Source of the DNA: Corynebacterium pseudokroppenstedtii
GTDB lineage: Bacteria > Actinomycetota > Actinomycetes > Mycobacteriales > Mycobacteriaceae
Assembly: GCF_019754945.1 (NCBI RefSeq)
Contig: NZ_JAEUWU010000006.1
Location: forward strand, 1-64,000
Reading direction: 5' to 3'
Length of the DNA: 64,000 bases
Below the pieces are notes generated by a model. That model ran no database searches and was not told where the DNA came from. It saw nothing but the letters and a program-made list of their open reading frames with translations. Positions within the stretch are counted from its first letter, which is position 1, and each line of letters starts with the position of its first letter. The position numbers and the translations under genes were made by a program. Below are positions 8,839 to 16,906 of the stretch, in pieces.

Positions 8839-9868
8839 GAGTACGGCTCCCCCTCCCCTGCTTGACTAGCAGAGCGATGAACAACGGGACACCCACGAGT
8901 GCAGTGATAACACCCACGGGAATCTCCACGGGTGCAGCAACTGTCCTGCCCAGGGCGTCGACCCAAACCAATAGAATGGCCCCCAGAGCAGCAGAGACAG
9001 GAAGTACCCGGCGGTGGCCGGTCCCGACAATCAGCCGAGCGGCATGTGGGAGGACCAGGCCGACGAAGCCAATCGCACCAGAACTCGACACGATCGTCGC
9101 GGCCAAAAGGGAGGCGACGCCAATAACCACCATGCGAACGCGCTTGACATTGATACCTAATGACGCCGCGCTATCGGCGCCGAAGGTGAAGGCGTCCAAT
9201 GCCGTCGAATGGCAAAAGAGCACGACGAAACTGACCGCGAAGATGGCGGCGCTGAGAGCAACTGTCTGCCAGGATGAACTCGCCAAGGAGCCCAGCATCC
9301 AGAACAGCACTCCACGCGTAGTGTTCGCGTCGGCTGAAAACATGATGAGGAAACTGGTGAGAGCGGAGAAGAGCTGAGTAATAGCAACCCCCGCGAGAAT
9401 AATGTTGTGGTTACCATTCCCCGCCGCCCACGCGAGAAGAAGGACGAGCGAAAACGCTGCCAGTGCTCCCGCGAAAGCTCCCGTCGCCATCACAAACGAC
9501 GCCGCTGTCGAGGCAGTCAGAACGACCACTACGGCCCCAGCCGAGGCTCCGGAACTGATACCAAGCAGGTAGGGGTCGGCCAAGCCATTGCGAAGCAGAG
9601 ACTGCAGGACGGCACCACATAAGGAGAGCGCAGCACCTGCCACTGCAGCCAGCAGCGCACGTGGCATACGCAATTCCCAAATCGCGTTCTGCTCTAAAAG
9701 AGTGACCCCTTCGGGCGTCGAACTAAGTCCTAGTTTGAAAGCGACAACTCGCCATGCATCGGTCATCGAAACACTCAATGGCCCCAACGTTATAGAGAAC
9801 AGAATGGAGACAAAGAGAGCGACCAGCGATACACCAACGAGAATCCAGAGTCTGACTGTTGACGTCAC
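8831..9868 (-). CDS. ABC transporter permease, FecCD/BtuC family
   Basis: Integral membrane subunit of 345 residues with about nine to ten hydrophobic segments. The family motifs WELRMPRALLAAVAGAALSLCGAVLQSLLRNGLADPYLLGISSGA (broken here by family residues) are clear near 65-110, as is the cytoplasmic ATPase-docking region GFVGLVLPHAARLIVG near 270. It overlaps the upstream binding-protein gene by 4 bp. Substrate cannot be decided from the sequence. Confidence 0.93.
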   Translation of the reverse strand: MTSTVRLWILVGVSLVALFVSILFSITLGPLSVSMTDAWRVVAFKLGLSSTPEGVTLLEQNAIWELRMPRALLAAVAGAALSLCGAVLQSLLRNGLADPYLLGISSGASAGAVVVVLTASTAASFVMATGAFAGALAAFSLVLLLAWAAGNGNHNIILAGVAITQLFSALTSFLIMFSADANTTRGVLFWMLGSLASSSWQTVALSAAIFAVSFVVLFCHSTALDAFTFGADSAASLGINVKRVRMVVIGVASLLAATIVSSSGAIGFVGLVLPHAARLIVGTGHRRVLPVSAALGAILLVWVDALGRTVAAPVEIPVGVITALVGVPLFIALLVKQGRGSRTHV

Positions 9869-11088
9869 TCTTCTTTATTCCCCTGCTCTGGCTGAGGATT
9901 GTCCTCTGACGAGCCCTGGCCACCATTCTGATTGCCACCTGCGAGAGCATGAGCGACCTTTTCCATACCATCAACAGTCCGAATACCTGGGTTGAGATCA
10001 CCACCGGCAACCACAATCAAGTGGTCATTCTTCACTGCCTTCATATTCCTCGTGACCGGATTATTTTTAAGGAATTTGATCTTTTCCTTCGCGGTCTCAG
10101 CAGTTTGCTGCTTACGGGTAAGGTCTCCCACAACGAGATAATCGGGATCTTTCGCAGCTATGGCTTCCCACCCAACTTGTGGCCATTCTTCCGAATTATC
10201 CTCAAACACATTCTTGAGCCCGAGCTGGTCCGCAATAATCTGAGGCGCGCCTTTACCACCGGCCATGTACGGGCTTTCTGAATTGGCAAACCAAAAGGCT
10301 ACAGATGTCCCGGAAGGAATATCTTTACTTGAAGAGCTGAGCTTGGCAATGCGGTCCTCTAACTTCTTTTGGAGCTCATCACCTGCGGCTTTATCACCCA
10401 TGATCTCGGCGAGATCGTGAATATCTGTATAGATATCAGACATCCGGAGTTTTTCTTTCCGGCCTCCGTCGCCATTATCACCCGGCTTATCCGACTTCGT
10501 GCATTCCGTGTGATCGAGATAAGCCGGTACACCAACCTTCTTATAGCTCTCGTAACTTCCGGAACCACTATCAGCCAACGTTTGTGCAAATGTCGCGGCT
10601 ACAAAGTCTGGGTTTTGATCAAGGACCGTCTCCATCGAGGCGTTGTTATCGGACAAGCGTTTAATCTTGTCATTAGCGGCCTTGAGATTATCCAAAATAG
10701 GATCGGTCCAGGTCGCTGTACCAACGACTCGATCACCGAAGCCCATTGACAATAATTCCTCGGTCACACCTTGGTTTAGAGCAACGACGCGCTCAGGTTT
10801 TTGCTTAATCTCTAAGTCTCGGCCGCAATTCTTTAGGGTGACCGGATAGTCTCCCGATTGATCCCCCTTCGACGAAGCACTATCCGATACTGACTTTTCT
10901 GCATCATTTGAGGACTCGTTTCCCGAATCACAACCGGCCACTCCCAACATCGTTAGTGACGCGAGAATAGCGACGCTCAACCCGCGTTTCCGCGTTATTC
11001 GGCGGTTGCTTTTCGGTTGGCTTGTCAGTGCTGGAGTCCGCCACGAATGGTCAGAGCCGGAGTGGGGAAAGAGTAAGAAACCGCGCAT
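9865..11088 (-). CDS. ABC transporter substrate-binding lipoprotein, FecB/BtuF fold
   Basis: Captures the metal chelate outside the membrane and delivers it to the permease. The start at 11088 is chosen because AGAGAGGA precedes it at a good distance. It gives a long basic n-region, a hydrophobic stretch and a lipobox VAGC with Cys53 as the likely lipid anchor. A Ser/Asn/Asp-rich linker and a TroA-like domain follow (KPERVVALNQGVTEELLSMG; VGTATW; NPDFVAATF). The C-terminus ends in a Gly/Asn/Gln/Glu-rich tail. No iron-repressor box is obvious upstream. Confidence 0.88.
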   Translation of the reverse strand: MRGFLLFPHSGSDHSWRTPALTSQPKSNRRITRKRGLSVAILASLTMLGVAGCDSGNESSNDAEKSVSDSASSKGDQSGDYPVTLKNCGRDLEIKQKPERVVALNQGVTEELLSMGFGDRVVGTATWTDPILDNLKAANDKIKRLSDNNASMETVLDQNPDFVAATFAQTLADSGSGSYESYKKVGVPAYLDHTECTKSDKPGDNGDGGRKEKLRMSDIYTDIHDLAEIMGDKAAGDELQKKLEDRIAKLSSSSKDIPSGTSVAFWFANSESPYMAGGKGAPQIIADQLGLKNVFEDNSEEWPQVGWEAIAAKDPDYLVVGDLTRKQQTAETAKEKIKFLKNNPVTRNMKAVKNDHLIVVAGGDLNPGIRTVDGMEKVAHALAGGNQNGGQGSSEDNPQPEQGNKEE

Positions 11089-11348
11089 GGAAAAACTATC
11101 CTCTCTACCTAAACGCGAGATATCGAAGTTCACGGATAGCCTCCAAGGCAAAACGCGGTATCCGGACTTAACGCAAAATAGCGTGTCACCGTTGCGCGTC
11201 AGTTGCAGATTTTCACTGCATTCCCCGCCTTTCCCAGTTTGATGGCTATCCGTCTACAGGTAGCTTACGGTAGAGCTTCCCACCTACCCATTTATGCAGG
11301 AGAAACAGGGGCCTATACGACGGCGATGCTGCCGATCCCCCGGAATGC

Positions 11349-11376
11349 AAAAACGGCCGGACACAAAGTCCGGCCG
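11349..11376 (-). terminator. Terminator of the tRNA-Asp gene
   Basis: A 9-bp perfect stem CGGCCGGAC/GTCCGGCCG with a 5-base loop is followed on the minus strand by TTTTT, directly after the tRNA. Confidence 0.85.
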
Positions 11377-11385
11377 AAATAAATG

Positions 11386-11459
11386 CGACCCTGACGGGAC
11401 TTGAACCCGCGACCTCCGCCGTGACAGGGCGGCGCGCTAACCAACTGCGCCACAGGGCC
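11386..11459 (-). tRNA. tRNA-Asp (GTC)
   Basis: Cloverleaf on the minus strand: acceptor GGCCCTG/CAGGGTC, D-arm with GGTTAG loop, anticodon stem CCGCC/GGCGG with loop CTGTCAC (anticodon GTC), and T-arm GCGGG-TTCAAGT-CCCGT. The discriminator is G and CCA is not encoded. Confidence 0.96.
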
Positions 11460-11779
11460 ATCAACACGTCTATAACAAGAGTGCTAATTGCGTTGAGTAG
11501 CTCTCTCGGGGAGCCGCTCGAACGAGTTAGAACTCTACACAGAACACAGAATGTCCACAAATCACCACGTCAAGGGCGTTTTCTGTCAGAAAAGAGCGCG
11601 AAAAATGCTCTAAACCGTCACGGGGTCACCGGAGGTGCCCGAAACCTACGCAACCGTCACTTAAGGATGAGGGTTTTATCCCCATTCGGGGGATATGCGG
11701 ACATGTCTGACCTCGACCGATGCGACGGTTACCAATTGATAATATTTTTTAGGGTCCCAGCTACCGCATAATATTTGGC
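11460..11779 (+). promoter_or_regulatory. Region upstream of glpT; leaderless promoter candidate
   Basis: I see no gene in these 320 bp. A -10-like TAATAT at 11769-11774 ends five bases before the GTG of glpT and no Shine-Dalgarno sequence is visible. The mRNA may be leaderless, as is common in corynebacteria. A G/C-rich inverted repeat ATCCCC-ATTC-GGGGGAT at about 11678-11694 resembles RamA/RamB-type C4/G4 motifs and may be an operator. Confidence 0.4.
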
Positions 11780-13201
11780 GTGTCACAAGAGAAAACTGCG
11801 CGCCAATTATCCTTCCGCGCGCTCCCACCACAACCCCTGCTCCCCGCAGACGAAATCGCCCATAAATATCCTCGGCTCCGTCTGCAAGTATTCATGGGGA
11901 TATTCATAGGATATGCAGGCTTTTACCTGGTTAGAAATAACATTTCACCGGTCGCCGCCCTGATCAAAAACGACGGCATCCTCGATACGGTCGCCATCGG
12001 CATTATCGCCAACGCCGTCTATATCTCCTACGGCCTCTCCAAGTTCATGATGGCCACCCTGTCTGACCGAGCGAACGCGCGACTGTTCATGCCGCTAGGC
12101 CTCGCGCTGTCAGGCATCACCAACATCCTTCTGGGAACCATCCCCGCCCTCCACGCCACGGTGGCCATCTTCACCCTCGTCATGTTCATCAACGGGTGGT
12201 TCCAGGGCATGGGGTGGCCTCCTTCCGGCCGTGCCCTCGTCCATTGGTTTTCGACGACGGAACGCGGGTGGAAAACGGCGATCTGGAACTGTGCTCACAA
12301 CGTGGGCGGTGCTGGCGTCGGAATCTCGATCGCATGGGCATTGTCCATCACCGGGAACCAATGGCAATCGGCGTTTTGGCTTCCAGGCATCATCTCGCTC
12401 ATTGTCGCTCTCATCGCTTTCCTATTAATTAGAGACACGCCTGAGTCCGAAGGCCTCCCGCCCATTGAGGAGTACCGGAACGACCCGGCCAAAACCGAAG
12501 CAATCGACGACAGCGAGATCGCAAACCAGTCGACCTTCACCATCATTTGGCGCCACATTTTGACCAATCGCGTCATGGTTCTCTTAGCTCTGGCCAACAT
12601 CTTTATCTACGTTCTCCGCTACGGGATCCTCAGCTGGACGCCCGTGTATCTCCACGACATTCACGGCGCTAGCCTCAACGGTTCGATCGCCGGATTCTCC
12701 ACCTTCGAAATTGCCGGAATTATTGGCACCCTCATATGTGGCTGGGTCACGGATAAAATCTTCCGCGGATATCGCACAAGTACCGGAATTCTCTTCCTCG
12801 GCGCGGTTGCTCTGTGCACCCTTGCTTACTGGCTCGTCCCCCATAACTCACCTTTGTGGATTCCTCTGCTGTTAGTCAGCCTCATTGGCGGACTCATCTA
12901 CGGACCCGTCATGCTGATCGGACTTCAAGCCATCGACCTCGCCCCACGAAATATTGCGGGCACAGCGGCTGGGTTCACTGGGCTCATGGGATACGTCGTT
13001 GGTGCAACGCTTGCCTCCACAGGAATCGGATTTATCATCAAACACTGGGGATGGAATGTCACGTTCATTTTCCTGCTTGTGTGTGCCTTCATCGCAATTG
13101 CCCTTATCGCCGGCGTCGGCAAGGACGAGAAATTGCTGATGGAGCATCATTCCAACGCCAACAGCACTACCGCGCAGAGTAACGACGAAGGAGCCAAGTA
13201 A
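11780..13201 (+). CDS. glpT: Glycerol-3-phosphate/phosphate antiporter family MFS transporter
   Basis: Twelve-segment membrane transporter of 473 residues in the organophosphate:phosphate antiporter (GlpT/UhpT) family. It exchanges glycerol 3-phosphate for phosphate. Family signs are the N-terminal GYAGFYLVRNNIS with the substrate-binding Arg, the motif NGWFQGMGWPPSGRALVHWFS and the second-half ILSWTPVYL. The start is a GTG without a Shine-Dalgarno sequence. It overlaps glpQ by one base; the two products make and import glycerol 3-phosphate. Confidence 0.9.
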   Translation: MSQEKTARQLSFRALPPQPLLPADEIAHKYPRLRLQVFMGIFIGYAGFYLVRNNISPVAALIKNDGILDTVAIGIIANAVYISYGLSKFMMATLSDRANARLFMPLGLALSGITNILLGTIPALHATVAIFTLVMFINGWFQGMGWPPSGRALVHWFSTTERGWKTAIWNCAHNVGGAGVGISIAWALSITGNQWQSAFWLPGIISLIVALIAFLLIRDTPESEGLPPIEEYRNDPAKTEAIDDSEIANQSTFTIIWRHILTNRVMVLLALANIFIYVLRYGILSWTPVYLHDIHGASLNGSIAGFSTFEIAGIIGTLICGWVTDKIFRGYRTSTGILFLGAVALCTLAYWLVPHNSPLWIPLLLVSLIGGLIYGPVMLIGLQAIDLAPRNIAGTAAGFTGLMGYVVGATLASTGIGFIIKHWGWNVTFIFLLVCAFIAIALIAGVGKDEKLLMEHHSNANSTTAQSNDEGAK

Positions 13202-14283
13202 TGAGAACTCCCCGAGCACGGATTTACACCGCAGCACTTCTGCTCACAGTCGTCGGGTCACTGGCAGCATGCAGTAGCTCCGACAACGACAATGGCACCT
13301 CCAGCGCCACGTCGGCATCAGACTCGACGACACAGTCCGCAGAGAAAACCAGCGGAAACCACGTCGATCTCGCAAGTTTTGACCTTCAGGCACACCGCGG
13401 TGGCCGTGGTGAGAACACCGAAGAGTCCAAACAAAGTTTTGAGACGGCGATCGATGAAGGCGCGCGAACTCTCGAAATGGACATTGTCCTTACGAAGGAC
13501 GGTGTGCCGGCGGTGTGGCACGATCCGAAAATCGAGGACGAGAAATGCTCTGACACCCACCCCGCCACGCCTGATGATCCGCAGTTCCCATACGTCGGCA
13601 AGACTGTTCATGACCTGACGTGGGATCAAATCAGCACGCTGAAGTGTGACAAGAAGCTCGCTGATTTTCCTGATCAGAAGGTGGCTCCCGATAACCACAT
13701 CCTGAAACTCAATGACGTTTTTGACCTCGTCAAAGAAAAGGGAGCAGACGTCCGCTACAACATTGAAACGAAGATCGAGGCGGATAAACGAGAAGTCTCT
13801 GCAACACCGGAAGAATTCGTTTCAACCATCATGGGTGTTGTTGACCAATACGGTGTTCGCGACAAAGTGACCATCCAGAGTTTCGACTGGCGGTCACTCA
13901 AACTCCTGAAAGAACAGCAGCCCGACGTGGCCTTGGCCGCGCTATACGACGAGACCACGTGGAAGAAAGATTCACCGTGGCTAGCCGATTACACCTATGA
14001 GAAGTACGACGGTGATGCTCTCAAGGCGATCCAGGCTCTCGGGGCACAAATCACTTCGCCTGGCTATGCGCAGCCCTACGACACCAAGGTTGGCGACAAG
14101 GACTTCCACCCCGTCGCGGACCGCGACTATGTAGAAAAAGCGCACGGAATGAATATCAAAGTTCTCCCCTGGACGGTCAACGATAAGGAAACCATCAAAT
14201 ACTTTATCGATAACGCGGGAGTCGACGGGCTTATCACCGATTACCCGAAGCGAGGAATGGAGGTCCTGAAAGAACTCTCGTAG
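13201..14283 (+). CDS. glpQ: Secreted glycerophosphodiester phosphodiesterase (lipoprotein)
   Basis: Hydrolyses glycerophosphodiesters to glycerol 3-phosphate outside the membrane, feeding GlpT. It has 360 residues. A signal sequence ends in the lipobox GSLAAC with Cys24, and a Ser/Thr-rich linker follows. The GDPD TIM-barrel starts with the catalytic motif LQAHRGGRGENTEES (His65), followed by metal-binding Glu/Asp residues in LEMDIVLTKDGVPAVWHD. It is translationally coupled to glpT through a TAATG overlap, and a terminator follows. Confidence 0.95.
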   Translation: MRTPRARIYTAALLLTVVGSLAACSSSDNDNGTSSATSASDSTTQSAEKTSGNHVDLASFDLQAHRGGRGENTEESKQSFETAIDEGARTLEMDIVLTKDGVPAVWHDPKIEDEKCSDTHPATPDDPQFPYVGKTVHDLTWDQISTLKCDKKLADFPDQKVAPDNHILKLNDVFDLVKEKGADVRYNIETKIEADKREVSATPEEFVSTIMGVVDQYGVRDKVTIQSFDWRSLKLLKEQQPDVALAALYDETTWKKDSPWLADYTYEKYDGDALKAIQALGAQITSPGYAQPYDTKVGDKDFHPVADRDYVEKAHGMNIKVLPWTVNDKETIKYFIDNAGVDGLITDYPKRGMEVLKELS

Positions 14284-14302
14284 AACGAGCCAACACTTAC
14301 CC

Positions 14303-14330
14303 GCCCGGCCGCTGCTTGCCGGGCATTTTT
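14303..14330 (+). terminator. Terminator of the glpT-glpQ operon
   Basis: A perfect 7-bp stem GCCCGGC/GCCGGGC with an 8-base loop is followed by ATTTTT, 19 bp after the glpQ stop. Confidence 0.85.
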
Positions 14331-14515
14331 GGGTTGCGTGCCGATTCGGGTTTCAGTGGCGATGTGCGGCTGCTAGAGACAAGCGGGACTCACTTAAACA
14401 GGGCCAACTACCTCCGACCGGAACGAAATTGAAACTAAGTTCGATATACTTAGCCAAGCATCACACACTCAGGATAGTGATGGCTGCCCACCGCAAACTA
14501 GATGAGGTGAACTAG

Positions 14516-14806
14516 ATGTTTTCTTCGTAGACAATCTCATATCTCACTGTGATCGGCGGCGCGCTCGGTATTGTCGCTTGCTTCCTGTATGTCTTCGGCG
14601 TGGTTCCGAAAGAGGTCGGAGGAATTGGCCTACTCCTGGGGGGGGCATCTGTTCTATTGAGTTCAATAGAAATCGGAAAAGATCATAAAAGCAGTTCCAG
14701 CCCCATAGCGACTAGGTTTTCGATATCTGGAGGGTACGCATTGTGTTTGACTACATACCCGAGAAACACGATCTCGACTCTCGCTATGTTGATTTCAAAG
14801 CAGTAA
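14516..14806 (+). pseudogene. Small hydrophobic protein ORF with in-frame amber at codon 5
   Basis: An ATG at 14516 with a good ribosome-binding site (GATGAGGTGAAC) opens a frame whose fifth codon is TAG (14528-14530). The frame then stays open and encodes one strong membrane segment (IGGALGIVACFLYVFGVV) and a Gly-rich second one (GGIGLLLGGASVLLS). A GTG at 14549 could start an 85-residue product, but no ribosome-binding site supports it. The 3' end overlaps the next gene by 64 bp. Either the gene is broken by a nonsense change or the true start is the GTG. Confidence 0.4.
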
Positions 14807-15183
14807 AAAGAACGAAATCCCGTGCTTACAAATTCGCAGTGTGGAGCTCATGCCTCGGCGGACATAATTTCTTTCTTGGACAATGGCTAGTGGGAACGCT
14901 CCTTTTCCTCTTTACCGCGGCTTTGGCCCCCATTTATGTGTTTATGGACTGGCAAACGCTCCTGGCCACAATCATCATCGATGTTATGTGGTGTTATTAC
15001 GGGGTCAAGAAAATCGCCGTATCCGACGAAGATGATCCAATGTATTCAGGGCACACTCCAAAATGGTTCTTCCCACTAATGGTCATTCACATGAACACGA
15101 TTATCTGGGATATTGACTTCTGGGCCCGAAAGCGTAAGAAGGCGGAGAAAGAGAGCTCAAGCAAGGTAAACACCCAAGGATAA
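14743..15183 (+). CDS. TM2-like domain membrane protein
   Basis: A 146-residue protein with a GTG start placed by the upstream GGAGGG. It has a basic N-terminal half, two close hydrophobic segments with the TM2-type sequence LGGHNFFLGQWLVGTLLFL, then IYVFMDWQTLLATIIIDVMWCYYG, a third hydrophobic stretch (FFPLMVIHMNTIIWDIDFW), and a Lys/Glu-rich tail. TM2 proteins have no fixed function. This is the last gene I count as host before the prophage. Confidence 0.72.
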   Translation: MFDYIPEKHDLDSRYVDFKAVKRTKSRAYKFAVWSSCLGGHNFFLGQWLVGTLLFLFTAALAPIYVFMDWQTLLATIIIDVMWCYYGVKKIAVSDEDDPMYSGHTPKWFFPLMVIHMNTIIWDIDFWARKRKKAEKESSSKVNTQG

Positions 15184-15353
15184 ACTGTCTTGTACCAGCG
15201 AGTCGCGTTGGCTGACGTTCCGGTTGTTTTCACAACCGATAACCTGGATGTGCATCGAGATTCGACTCTCGTGCTCCATTGGGGATCTAAACGAAAAACG
15301 TATATATTCAGTCTCGGAAGCCAGGGTTGAAATAAGACCTCGGGCACCAACTC
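15184..15353. other. Prophage left-junction region with tRNA-like hairpins
   Basis: No gene is seen. The stretch holds a 6-bp hairpin CGGTTG-TTTTCA-CAACCG (about 15217-15234) and, further on, a hairpin GCAtCGAGA-TTCGAC-TCTCGTGC with a T-loop-like TTCGA (about 15254-15275). They resemble the anticodon and T arms of a tRNA, but no matching acceptor strand is found. The position between host genes and prophage suggests a decayed tRNA or the attachment site. Confidence 0.3.
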
Positions 15354-15381
15354 AAAAAGCCCGCGTTGACCGCGGGCTTTT
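15354..15381 (+). terminator. Strong bidirectional terminator at the prophage edge
   Basis: AAAAAGCCCGCG, a 4-base loop and CGCGGGCTTTT form a near-perfect stem with A-run before and T-run after, so it can stop transcription from either side. Confidence 0.85.
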
Positions 15382-15794
15382 ACGTATCACAAGGGTGCTT
15401 TACGAGGTTTATACGCCGACCAAGGGTAGCCGGCCTGTTTCACACGTCGTGAAAATGTCGTGAAATTCTTCATGAAGACCCGGCTTGACGAACGAAAAAT
15501 ACCCCTGACCTGCGATTACAGGCGAGAGGGTGCTGTACTCTCAACGGGGTTCGAACTTGAAAACCTGTATTTTCCACCCCCGCTCTGACCAGGGAAAACA
15601 CCAGCTCAAAGCGTGCACTAACCCCGCTAACTACCCCCGTAATCTACCAAAATCTACCAAAATTTAACAAACTCGTAGAGCCAAAATAGAGCCACAAACA
15701 CACTACCCCCGCCCCGAACCCCCTCGCACCGTTAGAACACCAATTCGGACATAAAAAGAAGGGCTCGGCACAGACCAGACCCCCTACACAACAA
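15382..15794. other. Non-coding left end of the prophage
   Basis: No supported gene in 413 bp. It contains a direct repeat AATCTACCAA at about 15642-15660 followed by AATTTAACAAA, and a GTTCGAA-containing stretch near 15548. The attachment core or a cos/pac region may be here, because the terminase genes follow. I could not identify either with certainty. Confidence 0.3.
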
Positions 15795-16007
15795 CTACTC
15801 TTCCGGCTGGTCTTTCTTCTTCCACTCTGTGAACGTCATGAACGGCGGCGGGGGCAACTGCAAACCATGATCCACCGCCCACACCTCCAAGTTCCGGAAC
15901 ACCTCAGTAATCCACACCATGTACTTGCGCTGCTCACGCTCCGACTTTGATACACGCTCCAGCTCAGAGCGGAACTCACTTGTGTCGCTCTGCCGGGCCT
16001 TATCCAT
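15795..16007 (-). CDS. Small helical prophage protein, unknown
   Basis: A 70-residue, charged, mostly helical protein (SEFRSELERVSKSEREQRKYMVWITEVFRNLEVW) with a Pro-rich turn (LPPPPFMTFTEW) and an acidic end. AGGTAGGAAAT precedes the ATG. It runs opposite to the late genes and follows a small membrane-protein gene on the same strand, so the two form a short leftward unit at the prophage edge. I do not recognise a family. Confidence 0.55.
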   Translation of the reverse strand: MDKARQSDTSEFRSELERVSKSEREQRKYMVWITEVFRNLEVWAVDHGLQLPPPPFMTFTEWKKKDQPEE

Positions 16008-16036
16008 CCTCGCTATTTCCTACCTCAGGTCAGCGA

Positions 16037-16348
16037 TTACCCGCGAGTGAATATCCTGCGCTTCTTACGCTCACACCGCCACCTAGCCAAAATGCCTAAC
16101 GTCCCGAACTTCTCCGACAGAATCGCCGGGGTATCAAAGACAAGGAACAGGAAACCCACAAGAAACTGGCTGACCGGCTCTCCTTCACCCACCCACCGAG
16201 CACCTGCCGCGTCACCGCCATCTCCCTCTCTCCGCATCTGGGCACCATGGGACCTCAGCGCGAGCGTCACACACACCGACGCCCACAAACCAGTCAGCGC
16301 CACATAAAACAAAGAAAGGGCCCCGGACTGGAAACAATCCGGGGCCAC
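16037..16348 (-). CDS. Small prophage membrane protein, unknown
   Basis: 103 residues from a GTG start with a GGGGGGGA ribosome-binding site just before it. Two hydrophobic segments (about 11-31 ALSLFYVALTGLWASVCVTLA and 59-75 SQFLVGFLFLVFDTPAI) flank a Gly/Arg-rich loop, and the C-terminus is basic. It could be a holin-like or exclusion protein, but nothing in the sequence decides this. It stands 41 bp upstream of the rightward late promoter, in the opposite direction. Confidence 0.5.
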   Translation of the reverse strand: MAPDCFQSGALSLFYVALTGLWASVCVTLALRSHGAQMRREGDGGDAAGARWVGEGEPVSQFLVGFLFLVFDTPAILSEKFGTLGILARWRCERKKRRIFTRG

Positions 16349-16388
16349 AGTCCCCCCCTAGCGCAGCTGCACTCTCAGCATAACACAC

Positions 16389-16410
16389 TATAATCGAACA
16401 TGCATACGAT
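16389..16410 (+). promoter_or_regulatory. Promoter candidate for the packaging genes
   Basis: A consensus -10 TATAAT (16389-16394) and a second -10-like TACGAT with upstream TG (16402-16410) lie 30-45 bp before terS. No clear -35 is visible. Similar extended -10 elements precede several later gene blocks. Confidence 0.45.
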
Positions 16411-16438
16411 ACTATTAACGCTAGACGGGGGTAACACC

Positions 16439-16903
16439 ATGCCAGGACGAGGACCAGCACCGAAAAACCCAAACTCACGTGCGAGAAGAAACGAACAAAA
16501 CATTCCGCAACGGGAAATCGTTGTCTCCTTTGTCCCCCAACCCGCACTCGAAGACATCTACGGAGACACCAACCCGGCAACACAACAACCCTGGACAGAC
16601 CAAACACTCCAATTCTGGGACACCCTCGCCACCTTCCCACCACTCAAGACACAAGGCCTCCAACAAACACAATGGCTCGACCTTGCCCGCACCATGGTCA
16701 TCGACGACGCATTCAACCGAGGCGACACCCGGCTAGGCCCAGAACGACGACTACAACTCGCCCAATACGGCATCACACCCGACAGCCTGGCACGCCACCG
16801 CATCACCATGGCCACCGCTGACGAAGCAGAAGACAAACGCCGCGCCTCCCGCGCCGCCGCCGACGTCCGAGGCCGCTACCGCAGCCTGAAAGCAGTTGAC
16901 TAA
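16439..16903 (+). CDS. terS: Phage terminase small subunit
   Basis: DNA-recognition subunit of the packaging motor, 154 residues. The start at 16439 is chosen for the GGGGG ribosome-binding site and because P27-type small terminases begin with a basic MPGRGPAPKN-like sequence. The middle is Trp/Thr-rich and helical (PWTDQTLQFWDTLATFPPL), and the end is a basic helix (EDKRRASRAAADVRGRYRS). It stands 3 bp before the large subunit gene, the usual pairing. Confidence 0.82.
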   Translation: MPGRGPAPKNPNSRARRNEQNIPQREIVVSFVPQPALEDIYGDTNPATQQPWTDQTLQFWDTLATFPPLKTQGLQQTQWLDLARTMVIDDAFNRGDTRLGPERRLQLAQYGITPDSLARHRITMATADEAEDKRRASRAAADVRGRYRSLKAVD

Positions 16904-16906
16904 CTC

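Noticed and set aside
15254-15282. tRNA 3' end at the prophage edge.
   Set aside because: The T-loop is one base short and there is no acceptor partner; kept only as a tRNA-like hairpin.
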